Assembly (NCBI GenBank): GCA_964017235.1
Contig: OZ024931.1
Span: 125,375,530-125,439,529 of the forward strand
Origin: Sabellastarte sp. h YS-2021
Lineage: Eukaryota; Annelida; Polychaeta; Sabellida; Sabellidae
Direction of reading: 5' to 3'
DNA length: 64,000 nucleotides
Part shown: piece after piece, positions 44,640-56,660 of the stretch
How the letters are laid out: each line of letters starts with the position of its first letter
Numbering within the stretch: the first letter of the stretch is position 1
Made by a program: the position numbers and the translations under genes
Notes under the pieces: model-generated
Seen by the model: only the letters and a program-made list of their open reading frames with translations
What the model was told of the DNA's origin: nothing
Database searches by the model: none

Positions 44640-46915
44640 ACAGTGTGTTGAGATAAAAGGAATCAATATCAAAGGCCAAGAATTTAAAATTACCCAGTAT
44701 GCTGATGACACCACTCTATTCTTAGATGGTTCATCCTCTTCCTTTGAAGCTGCACTTAATATATTGGAAATAGTTGGCTCTATTTCTGGTTTAAATGTCA
44801 ATAAGGATAAAACTAAGATGGTATGGATAGGAAAGAAAAAGCATTGTAAAGATAAATTGAAGAAAGGTGGCTTTCAGTGGTGTTGTACACAATTTGACCT
44901 TTTAGGATTAACCTTTTCGGTAGACATTTCTAAAATGATAGATTTAAACTTCAATGCAAAAATACTTTAAATAAAAGAGCTTATAAAAATATGGAGCAAG
45001 AAATACCTGACACCATTAGGCAAAACAACTGTTATTAAACCTTTTTTTGGCTAAACTGAACAATTTGTTCCTCAGTTCCGGGGAAAACATGCATTAGTGA
45101 ACTGAATGACCTTCTTTATAAATTTATCTGGTCTAATAAACCAGACAAGATAAATAGAAAAACTACAATACTTAGGAACTGTTTAGGAGGGCTAAATATG
45201 ATTAATCTAGAACTATTTCAAAAGTCGATCAAAACAAACTGGCCATCAAAAAACACTCTAAGAAGAAAGCACTCCTTGGAGAAAATTGTTTCAGCTCACA
45301 ATTAATTCCGAAATTGAAAAAATTTGCAGTTTTGGGCCTGAATATATTCTATCTTTAAAGCAAAAGACTGACAATAAATTTTGGTTACACACTTTAGATG
45401 CTTGGTATCACGTTTTGAGTGCCCAACTAATTCTAACCTATGAACACTTGCACAGAACACCATTATGGTATAATAGTAAAATTTCAGATGAAGTCCTATA
45501 TCTTCCGAGCTGGTATGCGAAGGCAATCACAATAATTTCTGACCTATTAGATGAAACTGGCTCCTTTATGAGCCATGAACAACTTCAAATAAAGCACAAT
45601 TTTGACAATATGGACTTTCTGTCTTACCTAAGAGTCAAACAAAACATCCTAAAATTTCTCAAGGATTGTAAAATAGATAAAACTGAAACTATAGCTCGCC
45701 CTTTTATTCCTTATCATATTACTGTACTACTTAAATCCAAGAAAGGAGCTCGTGACTTTTAAGAATCACTACAAGCAGGCCTGAAAAATAATCATAGTAT
45801 GAAGCAAAGCTGGAATAAGGATGATAACACATTTAAAAATGAAGGACAATGGAGCCTTATTTTCAGGGTGTGTTTTAAAACACTGCAAAACAACTCTCTG
45901 ATATGGTTTCAGTTGACAATTCTTTATAGAATCTTGGCCATTAACCAATATTTGCATAAAGTATCGTAAATGTACGTAAGTTCGATATAGACAAAATGTC
46001 GATCGGCTTTCGTTTTGAATGGTTGTATGAGGAACGGAAGGCTGCTGGCGTTTCGAATGTAATCAATCTTACCGCAAAAATTATATTAGTCTGATGCCAA
46101 ATACAGGTATTTTTATTTTTCCTTTGCAAAAATAGATTTAATAATTGTTGTTGCACAATCAAAAATTGTTTTTAAAGAACTTTCCATTACAAAATTTAAA
46201 GAAATTGCATTTTTATTAGAGATGTTTTACTTACCTGACTGAGATAAAAAATCAATCAATTGATATAACTACCTTTTTCAAAATTTAGTTGTGTTTTCCC
46301 ACTTCCTTCCCCCGATAAAGAGGGGAGTACCAAATGATCGATTTTTTGTACATCGCTGTCCCCTATTACAACAATTAAAGGAAATGTGATCTTTTAAATA
46401 TGAATAAAATCATTATATTTTAGATAATTTCAAATAAAAACAACTTAGTAAAACTAAAATATAGATATTTTTACGCATATTAGACGTTTCAAAATTTAAT
46501 AACACTTTTTCATTAGACTTTTACTTGTATATTTGACATCAATTTTCTTAAGCGATCAAACTTCCGTACAACGGCGATAGGATTGTCATATAGCACACTT
46601 TGTTCTAGATGCAATGTTACATCGGAATGTATTCTCCATCTATTTGCGGAACGTAACGAATCAAAGAACTTTTGGATTTCAATGGAAAATCTCATTTATG
46701 AGAAGACAAAATTTAGAATTAAATTCAAGGATTCCAACATAATATATGGTTATCTAGATCAAAATAATATTCCACGAAATACATTGATAATAGCTGCAAA
46801 AAAGTATATATTTGATTCTGTCAAATCAAAAAGTCAATTGCACACAATAGCCTTTAAGCATAAATTTTCATATATATACACTGAACAATTAACTATTAAT
46901 CTCAAAATACAATGA
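44640..46915 (+). pseudogene. Tx1/L1-like reverse transcriptase, 3' fragment
   Basis: The fragment starts with GINIKGQEFKITQYADDTTL, continues ISGLNVNKDKTKMVWIG and WSKKYLTPLGKTTVIK (typical of L1/Tx1 ORF2), then breaks by frameshifts around 45000-45280. A long frame at 45286-45762 follows, and FKTLQNNSLIWFQLTIL, RILAINQYLHKV ends at the MITE. After the MITE the same frame resumes with LCSRCNVTSECILHLFAE, a zinc-knuckle-like C-x2-C...H of L1/Tx1 ORF2 C-termini, to the stop at 46915. The copy is inactive through truncation, frameshifts and the insertion. Confidence 0.85.
45964..46577. mobile_element. TA-flanked MITE, 614 bp, inside the LINE
   Basis: Left end TCGTAAATGTACGTAAGTT and inverted right end TCGCCGTTGTACGGAAGTT agree at most positions over about 23 bases. 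TA precedes (45962-45963) and follows (46578-46579). Joining the LINE at a single TA restores an uninterrupted reading frame from NQYLHKV to SYSTLCSRC. TA duplication suggests a Tc1/mariner-type mobiliser. No transposase inside. Confidence 0.85.
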
Positions 46916-48066
46916 GCAAGAGGCAAACTTTAAGAAACTTGGCATAAATGGCTCCCTCTGCTTGAAACATAATTCTGTCTATCCAAGCACTATCACCAAA
47001 AAATCTTTAAAAATCTTAAGTACTTGATGTATAATTTTAAATACTTCTGTAAAATTACCTCTATGTATGTATACTGTTGTTTACGGGAAACAATAAAAAA
47101 TTATAACAAAAAAAAAATTAAATCCCTATAAAGAAATCAGCCCTTTACATAGTGTAGCAAAATAACCCACCTTCAATTGCAATTATATTTCAACGACAAT
47201 AAAATCAATTAAATTTTTACTTTCTTCTCTGTGTAACAGTTACCTGATTATTATTATTTTTAATACCTTTTTTCATCAAAGAAAATTACTTATTAACAAA
47301 TGACATTCAGTTTAAGTATAATTTAAAGAAGGAAGATATTCTGCAACTATGTTTCTATCAGTATTTACGGAGTTCTGGCTGAAAGGTTTCGGCCAAAAGC
47401 TTGGTTTCAAAGTATTACTTTCAAGTTATGGACAGATCTTAATGAAAATTTTAGAAAATGTCAGCAATGAAACAAGGAACATATTAGGTTTTGGTAGTGA
47501 TTTGAGGCACTGTCTGGATCCAAGAATTTTTTAAATGATTTTATATCATTGTATTCATAAGCAATATTGGAGGTGTTGGTCACTGGCGGAGGTATGCACT
47601 CTACAGGTGCTCTTGTTTACAATGTCGTGGGGGTGGAGGGGGGCAGAGAGAAACCCAGGCAGCCATACACAGATATGTGACAAGGATATGTGTTACTAAT
47701 AGTACTAAGTTTTCCTTTGTAACTCCTCAAATTACCCTTCCACCAAGTTCTAACAAAGCTTACTGTCATTATGTGTTTACTAATTAACTAACAGCCTCAA
47801 GAGGCTCACTGTTGTTTACCCGACACACATGGGTTTACATTACAAATTACGCTGCAGGTTCTGTGTGCAGCTGTTATAATAGATGCAAACACCTTGTCTT
47901 TGTACAGTGTATGGTTTATATTACACCTACTAATAATACTGCATGTAGTCATCCAGTAAAGATGGTTGTTTATCCATGAGAGTAGACAAGGTGACAAACC
48001 AATTGCTACACTTGGTCATGCTATACAATTAAATCCTGTCATATCAAACCTTAAGAGAACAAAAGT

Positions 48067-48280
48067 GGGGGCTCAGTAGTGTGGTGGTAACACACTTGCC
48101 TCCCACTTTTGAGATCAGTGGTTTAAAACACAGCCTCAGCCCTATATGGGAAAGTTTATAGTTGCTTACCAATGCCCAGTTTTTTTACAGCACAGAATCT
48201 TGACCAACTAGTATGTAGTACTTACTACTTAAAACTACCTGCCATTATATGACCTACACAATGTGTGAAAAGCGACTTTA
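48067..48280 (+). repeat. tRNA-derived SINE (family B)
   Basis: GGCTCAGTAGTGTGGTGGTA and ACACACTTGCCTCCCAC give an A box and anticodon-like arm, and GTGGTTTAAAACAC a decayed B box. The body has ACAGCACAGAATCTTGACCA followed by ACTAGTATG, matching the copy at 21305-21482. Confidence 0.65.
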
Positions 48281-48949
48281 AACCCATTCAAAAATTTGAC
48301 TTCAGGTTACGTGGTGCTCTCAAAGGCCTGATATTTATTTTAACTGAAAGAGGATTTCTACTGAAGGAGGTTCCACTGAATAACATCAACATGAGACAAA
48401 AGTCACTGTAAATATCACAACATTTGACTTCAAATTTACAATATATTTGGACAATTGCTTTGACAAATCATTCGGGCCATATTAATATGGGCAGAAGCAT
48501 AGTGTAGTTTTAGACACTTGAACATTCCTAAAACCTCATATGCAGGGTGTTTAATACCCCAGTGAAATGGGGATTTTTATATTGTAAAGGATTTCAAAAA
48601 GTCGAAGGTCAAGGTATACTGTAAATTGTCGGGTGTTGACACATGACTACCGTCATTATTCATCAGTCTTCATATTGCAACTTCCACTTGATAACTGATA
48701 TCATAGTTTGAATATTTGAACCACAATATTACTGAGATCTAAACCAAGCAGTGATACAGTCATGCACCTTTATAACTAGTAGCAGATTTTTAAAAAAAAG
48801 TATGACAAAAGACACCCAAAAAGTTCTGTTTGAAGTAATTGACATTGAAGGCTAAAGTTGGTGAAACTAAAAAGGGGAGAACATTTTAGGCACTTTTTTT
48901 GCAAAAAAACAACCAACATATACTTTTTGAGAAAATTATTTCAAATTAC

Positions 48950-49650
48950 CTTAAGTGTAAACTAGAAAAAGCACTCAAAGAGCTCAGACCTCAGCCGGAC
49001 CAGAGGGTCAATAGCATAAAAACCTCATTTTTCAACTTTAAGGTGGCCTTAGCATAGGCGGCAGTTGCATTGGCACCTCCACACTTTAATAACTTGTTAC
49101 TTATGCAAATGTTAGTATTATCTGAAAATTTCAACAAAATTCATCCATAAGTTTCTGAGGAATACCCCATTTGTGTGAGTTTAATGTGACCTCAACATGT
49201 TACATGTTGAAAATTAAATGTCAGAAGATAACAGAAATGTCCCCCCAGACTGGCCAGCATACACATACCCCAAGTTTGCCACAGAAATTGTGAAAACAAC
49301 AAATTATGTGACTTTAAGCAGTTTAAGGTGGCTATATTTACTTGCTAAAAATGGAATATTATAACCTAAAACATTTTAGGTTACCATTAAGTCAGATTAC
49401 ATATTTTCTGATACTGTGGCATTATACACCAGGTATGATAGCCCAAAATGAGCTACAGTGCGAGTTATGGGATAAAAACCTCATTTTTTTTTTTTTACTT
49501 TAAGGTGGCCCTAACACTGGTGACGGACACTGGACACTTCATTCTTACTTAAGCATGTATGGACACTCTCTGAAAATTTGAAGAAAATCCATTCATAACT
49601 TTTTGAGTAACACTGTTCACTAACAAACAGACAGACAGACAACCCCCAAT
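48950..49650 (+). repeat. Diverged repeat with CAGACAGACA tail
   Basis: Two blocks (about 49010-49165 and 49465-49610) share ATAAAAACCTCATTTTT, CTTTAAGGTGGCCYTARCA and TCTGAAAATTTSAASAAAAT followed by TCATAA. The second ends AACAGACAGACAGACAACCCC. An AGCACTCAAAGAGCTCAGAC, CTCAGCCGG motif at 48970 is roughly the inverse of GGCGGAGGTATGCACTCTAC, AGGTGCTC at 47589, so the whole may be one old element. Confidence 0.45.
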
Positions 49651-50229
49651 GATTACATAAGCTCCACTGGCAGAGATAATAAGTGTGATTTCTCTATTCG
49701 TGGTAACAGTCATTACCTTTGCTGACTAATTACCCACACATTCACAAAATTATATGAAATGTGTTCTGTCACAACTTAATGTGATGTATGTATCCACATT
49801 TATTTAGTACAGGAAAGATTTATATTCAGCTCAACTTTGTTATGTAAACCCTACTTTTAAATTACCAGCACTTCCAGGCCAGAGCAAATATCAATCGAAA
49901 AGATCATCCACAAGGACCGGAAATACACTTTCACTTTAGAATGTGCAATTCTACTTATCAGAGTTTTATTTATAGGGATTAGTCCGTGCACTTGTGTATT
50001 TCCTTAATGTTAGCTAAATTCTTGAAATAGTGAATGCCCAATATCTTCAAAAGTACTGCACTTAGCCTATTCCTTTCCATTGTTGTTTCGCCTACTTTTG
50101 GGTCAGTTATAACATGGTAAAATTGCAGACCTGTACCTTATTGCATAGCTGAGCAATAGCTATTTTGAGATGCTCACTGTTGAGTAAATCACTTTGAAAT
50201 GTGAAAAAATATCTATTGGAAATCATGTT

Positions 50230-50610
50230 CTGTGGATCTTTTGTCAAATTTGATCTTTAACCCTTGGTTCAAGGTCAAGTGGGATCTTCAAGCTAAAGAG
50301 GCCTTATATCTCCCTTATTATTGGTTCTAGAGCTTCAACATTTGAAAACAACCTACAGGAAATCATGGCCTGTGAATCTTTAGTGAGTGTCTAATTTGAC
50401 CTTTGACCCCTGCTTCAAATTAAAGTGGGGTCAACATGCTACGAAGGCCCTTATCTCTCTAATTATTGGTTTCTAGAGCTTGTGAATGCGAAAAAATGTG
50501 AAAATGTGAAAACAACCTATAGGAAATGATAGCCCCTGCAGATCTTTTGCTAGTGTCGGACTTGAACCTGTGACCCCAGCTTCAAGGTCAAGTGGGGTCA
50601 ACATATTAAA
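50230..50610 (+). repeat. Tandem repeat, ~150-bp unit, about 2.5 copies
   Basis: Units contain AAGGTCAAGTGGGRTC, CTTATATCTCCCTTATTATT, GGTTCTAGAGCTT, GTGAAAACAACCTAYAGGAA and TTTGACCTTTGACCCC. The same phrases make up the interior of the element at 18638-20217 (for example AAGGTTAAATGTGGTCATC), so both derive from one repeat family. Confidence 0.75.
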
Positions 50611-51609
50611 ATTTTTAATTTAAAAATGTCTTTTTTGTGCAATATATTTCTAATCTGTGTTTATTTGTTTATTATTAATTTGTACTTTATTCTTGTCTGT
50701 TGTTTTTCTGTGATATCTACACTTCTATATTTTTTGTTAATCTATTTCATTATATTGATTGTTTCTAGCTCAATCTTTTCTTTATCCAATCACTTCTTGT
50801 TTTATATCATTTTGTAGTATTAAATAATATATTTATTATATAAATTAGGATAGCATAACACACAAGTGTTGACAAAACAAATTTTTAAACTTACTTCCTC
50901 ACTAGAATAGAGCCAATAAATTGATGATGTAAGATATAACTTTTAACTGTACTTCAAACACAACTCAAAAGATATTAAAAAATTAAGAAAAGAATCAAAA
51001 TTTTCTTGGTTGAAAAAGAACGTTCGATAATGATTATTAAGTCTGCTGCTTTTGAAATGTTTCTTTGAGCTGATCACTCCAGTCCAAGAGATTCAACTGT
51101 AGAAACAAGACACCATGATATAACAGATTTAGTTTATTTATAATAATCACATAAACTTTACAATACATTTTTAAATGAACATATAATGTTTATTTTACAC
51201 TGTATTAACTAACCAGATATAAAATACTGCAGACTTACAAAACATCACCCGAGTTAAGACTAACCGAATTGGTTAAATAATAATCAGACTCTGAACACCT
51301 GGATCATAATTTATGTCACTTTTTATTACAATAATACATACTTCAGGTAGAAGCTTGTTTCAATGAATCTACTGGTGTTAGAAATCAATAAATGCCACAG
51401 TTTCCATTTACACATAAATGAGAGTCATTTTTTTCCCTCAGTTGCCTTCTGTATGCCAACATCAGGCATGATGTTTTAGAATCTCTTCAGTTTATACAAG
51501 GTCAACTAGCCATAAATACCAACTTACTGTTACACGCTACAAATTGACTGCCCAATGTAAATGGTTTTAACTCTGTAAGGTGTTTGTGATGTGACAACGC
51601 AGTTTCCTC

Positions 51610-51790
51610 TCACTACATTTTTTATTGTAACTATGTCCCACTGTACAAAAGGAAATCCCTTCATATTAAGTCAAGATTTTGCATTTGCCACATAGCACAA
51701 CCACCAAATTTGCCACATAGCATCTAGGGTTTGAACCGATGACCTCAGAAGTGGGAGGTGAGCATGTTATCCACTACAACACCAATCCCT
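51610..51790 (-). repeat. tRNA-derived SINE (family B)
   Basis: The minus strand reads GTTGTAGTGGATAACATG (A box), CTCACCTCCCACTTCTGAG, GGTTCAAACCCTAG (B box) and, in the body, GCAAAATCTTGACTTAATA. Head and anticodon-like arm match the copy at 21305-21482. Confidence 0.65.
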
Positions 51791-53804
51791 CTTGTAATAT
51801 CTGTCATATGATTTTGTCATGGTGTAATTGCAGATCACAATGAAAGCTATTACCATGGTGATATTTATCAGTTATCAATCACTTTTTGATAGTGGCATGT
51901 CAACTGAGCTCCACACAAAGTATAGAAATCTGAAAAAAACTCAATACCAGAGCCAAAATTTGGATGTTATCAACACACTGAAAAAAAGGAATTATCAAGT
52001 GAATTGTGCTGAACAGAACAACAACTTTGTTGGTTTCATTTTTGTTCTGTTTGAAAATATAAAATCCTCACTTTAAATGAGAAGCTTATCCCAGTCAGAA
52101 CAACTTCCAAAACTCACCATATAATGGTGACTTAACTTCAAACAAAAATTCTTAAATCGCACACCTTTTATTTCTGCTAAACTGCACAAAATGCTACAGA
52201 TATGTAATACTGAATTAATGTTATACCTGGTAAGGTACTTGTCTCAAATACTTGTTACATTGTACATTAATATACACACACTAAACACCATTAATATAAT
52301 CGATTACACATATGACTGATTTAAGTATCAGTATCAATGTTAATTAGTTAATTGCAACCAGAGACTTGTTTAAAAAATGCCATCTGTACCTGATAACATT
52401 ATACTTTGTCAACATTAATATTATAGCCAACACATATGGTTACATAGGTTTTAAGTATCACCTCTACTTGCTAAAACATACACTGACTTCCATTTTAATT
52501 ATGGTTTAGAATTAACGACCAAGAAATAAAATGTCATTGTAAGTGTGTTCAGGGAAAAAAAACGCTTTTTTTTTCAACAAATTTTTTGATAAACAGCATA
52601 ATCTGGGGATTTTGAATAGCAGTTACCAAACTGATAGATTTGACTTGACATATTTGGCCTAATATAATATTACATAATGGTCAGGTTAAACTATAGGAGA
52701 CTGATAAATGATAATACACTTGTACAAAACCAAAATGTGCTGTAGTCCTACCACAATAGAAGACGGTTATTTAATTCACATATACCTTCTACTCAAAAGC
52801 AACTGCCTACCAGGGTTATATTAAGCAGAGCTGGAATGTACTAAATAAATAAGATAAAAATCTATAGACATGTCACTGCATACACATAAAGTAGTACTGA
52901 TTATACACACGAATCAATGATCAGGCTGCAGATAATACATCTATGATTAAATTATTACTAAACAGATTCTACAGACATATATTTATATATGGAGCAACAC
53001 CTGGTCCACTAATTATCAATATTTCTTTGAAAATACACATAAACCCTTTGTACAATGATTATCTGATAACTTGTCTACATTTCTCTAGGTTGATGGCTTA
53101 TATCCCAGCCAGGACAACACAGTAAGATTGTCTAGTTTCTGTCCCCGCCTGATATTTTTGTCTGACCAGCATGGTTGCCCAACTTAAACTTCTGATGTCT
53201 CAGGTTCTAGCTCAAATGGTCTGCTCTTTTGAGATAAGTTTGTCAGATACTAGCTATGTGTCAGTGGTTTCAACAGTACATTCCTCCAAATGAATTTCTG
53301 TAACAGGATCTCAGTTGTATAAATAAAGTTAAATACCTGAACATTCTCAATGTACCATTTTATCAGATTCTATAATACGGTATGTCACAATGAACACACC
53401 TGATGCAACATAGCAAAGTAGTCTTTCATTGTCAGTTTTTGTTTCAGTTTATAATACACTGAATTAACCAAACCAACTGCAAACATTTGCAGTACAAACA
53501 CATGCATGACCCATGTACAAAAATTACAGTCTTAACCGAAACCAGATATTTTGATATTACAGATTCAAATTTACTTCCCGATATAAATTTTCACCATTTA
53601 AACATGCAAAGAGAAACTGAGAGATATCTTAAACTATATGGTATTCTTCTACTCATCTGAGGCCAAAAAGAATGATAATGCAGCATTAAAAATACATTTT
53701 CATATCGTTTTAGATTTTCACCAGTCAAAAGAAATCTTGCAGAAGCAAAAAAAAATGAATTCTTCCTGGTTATTTATCACATTAAGAATTCTTACTTCAG
53801 AACA

Positions 53805-55088
53805 TTAAGCCATTTCCTCCTTCAATCTAAGCCGGGCAAAGTCCTCAAAGATGAAATCATCCCCACTGTTGCCATGCATGGTGTTAAAATCCATTGAGAA
53901 GTCACTGTTCTTCTGGTTTGCGTCTGGGATCGCTGGCTTAGGGTGTGTCAGTGTAAATGGTAGCTCCAGAATGATGTCACTCACCCCAAAACCCATCACT
54001 AGCTTAATCTGGATCTTGTACTGAACTACAATGCCCAGGGTTTCTTTGAGTGAAGAATCCTCCATACCCACAAACTTTACCTTCCTCCTGCTGATGGTTG
54101 AAGAAGCCAGATTGGTGTCCTCTTGTTTCAGTCTGCCATCCAGTGCCAGACCTCGCTTACCCTGGTTGTAGGTGACCAGTGGAGTCAGTTGGTACACTTT
54201 GCAGAAACCTGTCTGGTTGGCCCGGATAGGGAACCCCTCAGCGCTCTCCAGTTCGGCCACCACACACTTGTACTGGGCCGTGGAAAACAGGCAGATGTCT
54301 GCATACTGCCAGATAGACACTCGAACCTTCTTGACCGATCTGCTGGAATTGTTATCCACAGTGACGTTGATGGAGATGGGTTCTCCGTGGCAGTACTTTT
54401 CCTTGTCCAGGGAACCTTCAAGTCTCAGTGCACCAGAACCAAGCATGGGCTCGCTGGAGATCTCCCCACAAGGTTGAGGGGCAGATTCATCTGGTGCATA
54501 GACGAGCTTCCTGATGGCCAGGGACACTGAATTTCTCTTCTGGGGCTTTTCATCTTTTTTATCTGCCACATACGTCTTCAGTTCATAGTCCACACCACAC
54601 GGCTTCCCGGTATCGGCTGGTGCTGGCTGGAGGGTCACAGATGCAGGTGCTGTGCCAGGCAGATCAAAGAAAAATGGATAGGCATTGTTTCCAAGCTTTT
54701 TGATCAACCTCTCCTGCAGTCTAGTCAAGGGCTTCTTTTTATCATTAACTGGGGGGTATATCTGGATTGAAGCCACATAAAGCTCCTTGCGGAAATCCAG
54801 TCCCATCACATCTAGGTCCTCTCTTCCATATCGGAAAGTAGCCACCACATGGCCAAAGACCTTGCGGTTTTGCATGTATTCTGGATCAATCTGAACCACC
54901 CCATCAATAGGATCAGTATGGTCTATGTAATCGATGAAGTCCCTCTTCCCAATGTAGACTGTGAGTTTGGAATTAGGACTGGCCTTCTTAAAGATCCTTT
55001 CATTTTCTACTGACAGTGTCCTGATGTCTTTGTTGGATGCTTTGTGACCACCCCTGTACTTCACTGCTGAATGACTGTTGTTTTCCAT
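53805..55088 (-). CDS. Arrestin (beta-arrestin-like), intronless
   Basis: A 427-residue arrestin, which would bind phosphorylated, active GPCRs at the plasma membrane, stop G-protein signalling and link receptors to endocytosis. From the start: about 30 extra residues, then IFKKASPNSKLTVYIGKRDF (phosphate-sensing KK), GVVQIDPEYM (polar-core Asp), YGREDLDVMGLDFRKEL (finger loop), LQERLIKKLGNNAYPF, RNSVSLAIRKLVYAP (phosphate-sensor Arg), ALDGRLKQEDTNLASS (gate loop), then LELPFTLTHPKP and DFIFEDFARLRLKEE, the AP2-binding tail typical of beta-arrestins. No LIELD-type clathrin box is visible. A stretch ISRRKVKFVGMEDSSLKE after the gate loop is about nine residues longer than in vertebrate beta-arrestins. 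ATG at 55086-55088 is the first Met. Arrestin genes usually have many introns; this one has none. Confidence 0.93.
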   Translation of the reverse strand: MENNSHSAVKYRGGHKASNKDIRTLSVENERIFKKASPNSKLTVYIGKRDFIDYIDHTDPIDGVVQIDPEYMQNRKVFGHVVATFRYGREDLDVMGLDFRKELYVASIQIYPPVNDKKKPLTRLQERLIKKLGNNAYPFFFDLPGTAPASVTLQPAPADTGKPCGVDYELKTYVADKKDEKPQKRNSVSLAIRKLVYAPDESAPQPCGEISSEPMLGSGALRLEGSLDKEKYCHGEPISINVTVDNNSSRSVKKVRVSIWQYADICLFSTAQYKCVVAELESAEGFPIRANQTGFCKVYQLTPLVTYNQGKRGLALDGRLKQEDTNLASSTISRRKVKFVGMEDSSLKETLGIVVQYKIQIKLVMGFGVSDIILELPFTLTHPKPAIPDANQKNSDFSMDFNTMHGNSGDDFIFEDFARLRLKEEMA

Positions 55089-55169
55089 TTTTCTCCTCCA
55101 AATTAGCAAACTTTGACCACTGGCAAATGTATATTCAGTTTCAGAAAGTGTTCACAGTCACTCAAGTTG

Positions 55170-55177
55170 ATTTATAT
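55170..55177 (-). promoter_or_regulatory. Possible TATA box of the arrestin gene
   Basis: On the minus strand AAAATATAAATCAACTTG places ATATAAAT about 82 bases before the arrestin ATG, which would give a leader of about 55 bases. The region is generally AT-rich, so this is suggestive only. Confidence 0.3.
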
Positions 55178-55658
55178 TTTATCTCTCAAAAATAGCTGAA
55201 ATATATATTACGGCAAGTGACGTAGAACTACTATCTCTGTTCTATCCTGTATATTTTCAATCACAAGAGTAACTTGTTGGTAGAGATATGTACTAATGAG
55301 CAACTGTTGAAGAAGTAACTGCCTTTATACACTGCTGCTTGCCTTATATATACAGAAAAATACTCATAAAAACAGCCCTCCTCACCCTCTTGACTAAAAG
55401 CTGTCAGATAATCCCAAGCCCAGGTGTCCTCCAAATAAAGATACAGAAACATTTCTGGGATGATCGCAGATGGAAGATACTGACATCATTGGTTCTCTAG
55501 AATTTAATACCTAATTACCTATGTAAGGTCCCTCATAAATTGTGTGGAATTAATTAGACCTGAGCTGACTAATCAAGCACATGGTACAGCATGTGTTTTT
55601 GTATTAGTGATCAGTTTGACTGGTATCTTCCCATATAATCTGTTACTGCTGAGTGGAT

Positions 55659-55681
55659 CCCCCCCCCCCCCCCCCCCCCCC
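55659..55681 (+). repeat. Poly(C) tract, 23 bases
   Basis: An uninterrupted run of 23 C. The opposite strand is poly(G), capable of forming G-quadruplexes. Run length in the assembly may be approximate. Confidence 0.9.
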
Positions 55682-56612
55682 ACATCTTTACATTGGCTGT
55701 GTTCAGACACTCTATTAAGATGTAACAAGATGAGGAATCTGGGCTTGGATTCCTAGCAAATTTATATACAGTATAGCTACTTGACTGTAATGGGTTTTTC
55801 AAGAGGCACCAATTGTGCCAGGATAATAGAAAAGCAAGTACAAAAGAAAATAACAAAACAAAAAATACATTTTCTTCAAAATAAGTGACTACAGTCTATT
55901 ACTTTTGCTGACAATATACCGTAATCAATCTGTTTATTAATCTGTGTGCTTTAATGTGTAGGTTGATTGCAACTGTTTTAAATATTCACAGCTACTTGGT
56001 TTCCTGGTACCGTTAACCTATTATCAATACATTACACACTTATTTTTTTCTACTTGTTGCATTCTTTTATTTAAAAATTTATTTGTCTCATAAAGAGGAT
56101 GAGTAATCTTGACTCCCATTCCCTATAAAACTTAAGCTGATATTGTCCAAAAACTCAATTACTTTTTAGTCTGCTGGAATACACCTGAAAAATTTGTTAT
56201 AAAATTTCTACAAATGTACATCAGTAAAGTTACTGGACACCATTATAAGACGAAAAGTAGCGATTTCATTGAAACTCTGAACTGGGCTCTATTTATTGAA
56301 AAGTTGTATTTTCAGAAATATTAATGGCAATTTGACTGATTTATTTCTTTACCCACCAAACTTTGTCAAAGACTCACAGGTACTGTGTGAATTGTGCATA
56401 CTGAGTCTCACTAATCCGCAACCTGAATCAACCCAGATAAATCCTAAAGTCTGAACATCAAAAACATCTGCATTCTGCCTCTGCCTGCTGGCTCCCCCCA
56501 CCCCCTCCAACCTTGCTTGCAAATGGCTAGTTAGTTGCGCAAAAGAAGATAACTCACACAGAAACAGGGCAGCTGCAAAATTACGAGGTTGACTTGTTTC
56601 AAGGAAAGGTGG

Positions 56613-56613
<1 letters not shown>

Positions 56614-56650
<37 letters not shown>

Positions 56651-56660
56651 CGGGGGGGGG
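56614..56660 (+). repeat. Poly(G) tract, 47 bases with one C
   Basis: 37 G, one C at 56651, then 9 G. The length is unusual for an animal genome and difficult for sequencing, so the exact number is doubtful. Confidence 0.9.

Larger units (their letters stand above)
44607..47115 (+). mobile_element. 5'-truncated Tx1/L1-like LINE with target duplication
   Basis: AATTAAATCCCTAT occurs at 44593-44606 and again at 47116-47129, an exact 14-bp target-site duplication. The right copy is directly preceded by a poly(A) tail (ACAAAAAAAAA). Between them lies the 3' part of a LINE: reverse transcriptase from the YADD box on, thumb, and a Cys-rich C-terminus. Truncation just upstream of YADD is typical of incomplete target-primed reverse transcription. 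A 614-bp MITE later inserted at 45964-46577. Confidence 0.93.
47130..53800. other. Long intergenic stretch, repeat-rich
   Basis: No conserved gene recognised in 6.7 kb. Identified pieces are SINE copies at 48067-48280 and 51610-51790, diverged repeats at 48950-49650 and 50230-50610, and AT-rich DNA. Open frames at 50626-50817, 51828-52076 and 52943-53125 are low-complexity or without motifs. Confidence 0.45.

Noticed and set aside
48067-48140. True tRNA gene
   Set aside because: The A and B boxes are present, but the acceptor stem does not pair, the B box is degraded and the body is shared with other dispersed copies, so it is a SINE.
54123-54530. Plus-strand frame of 135 codons inside arrestin
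   Set aside because: Antisense shadow of the arrestin coding sequence.
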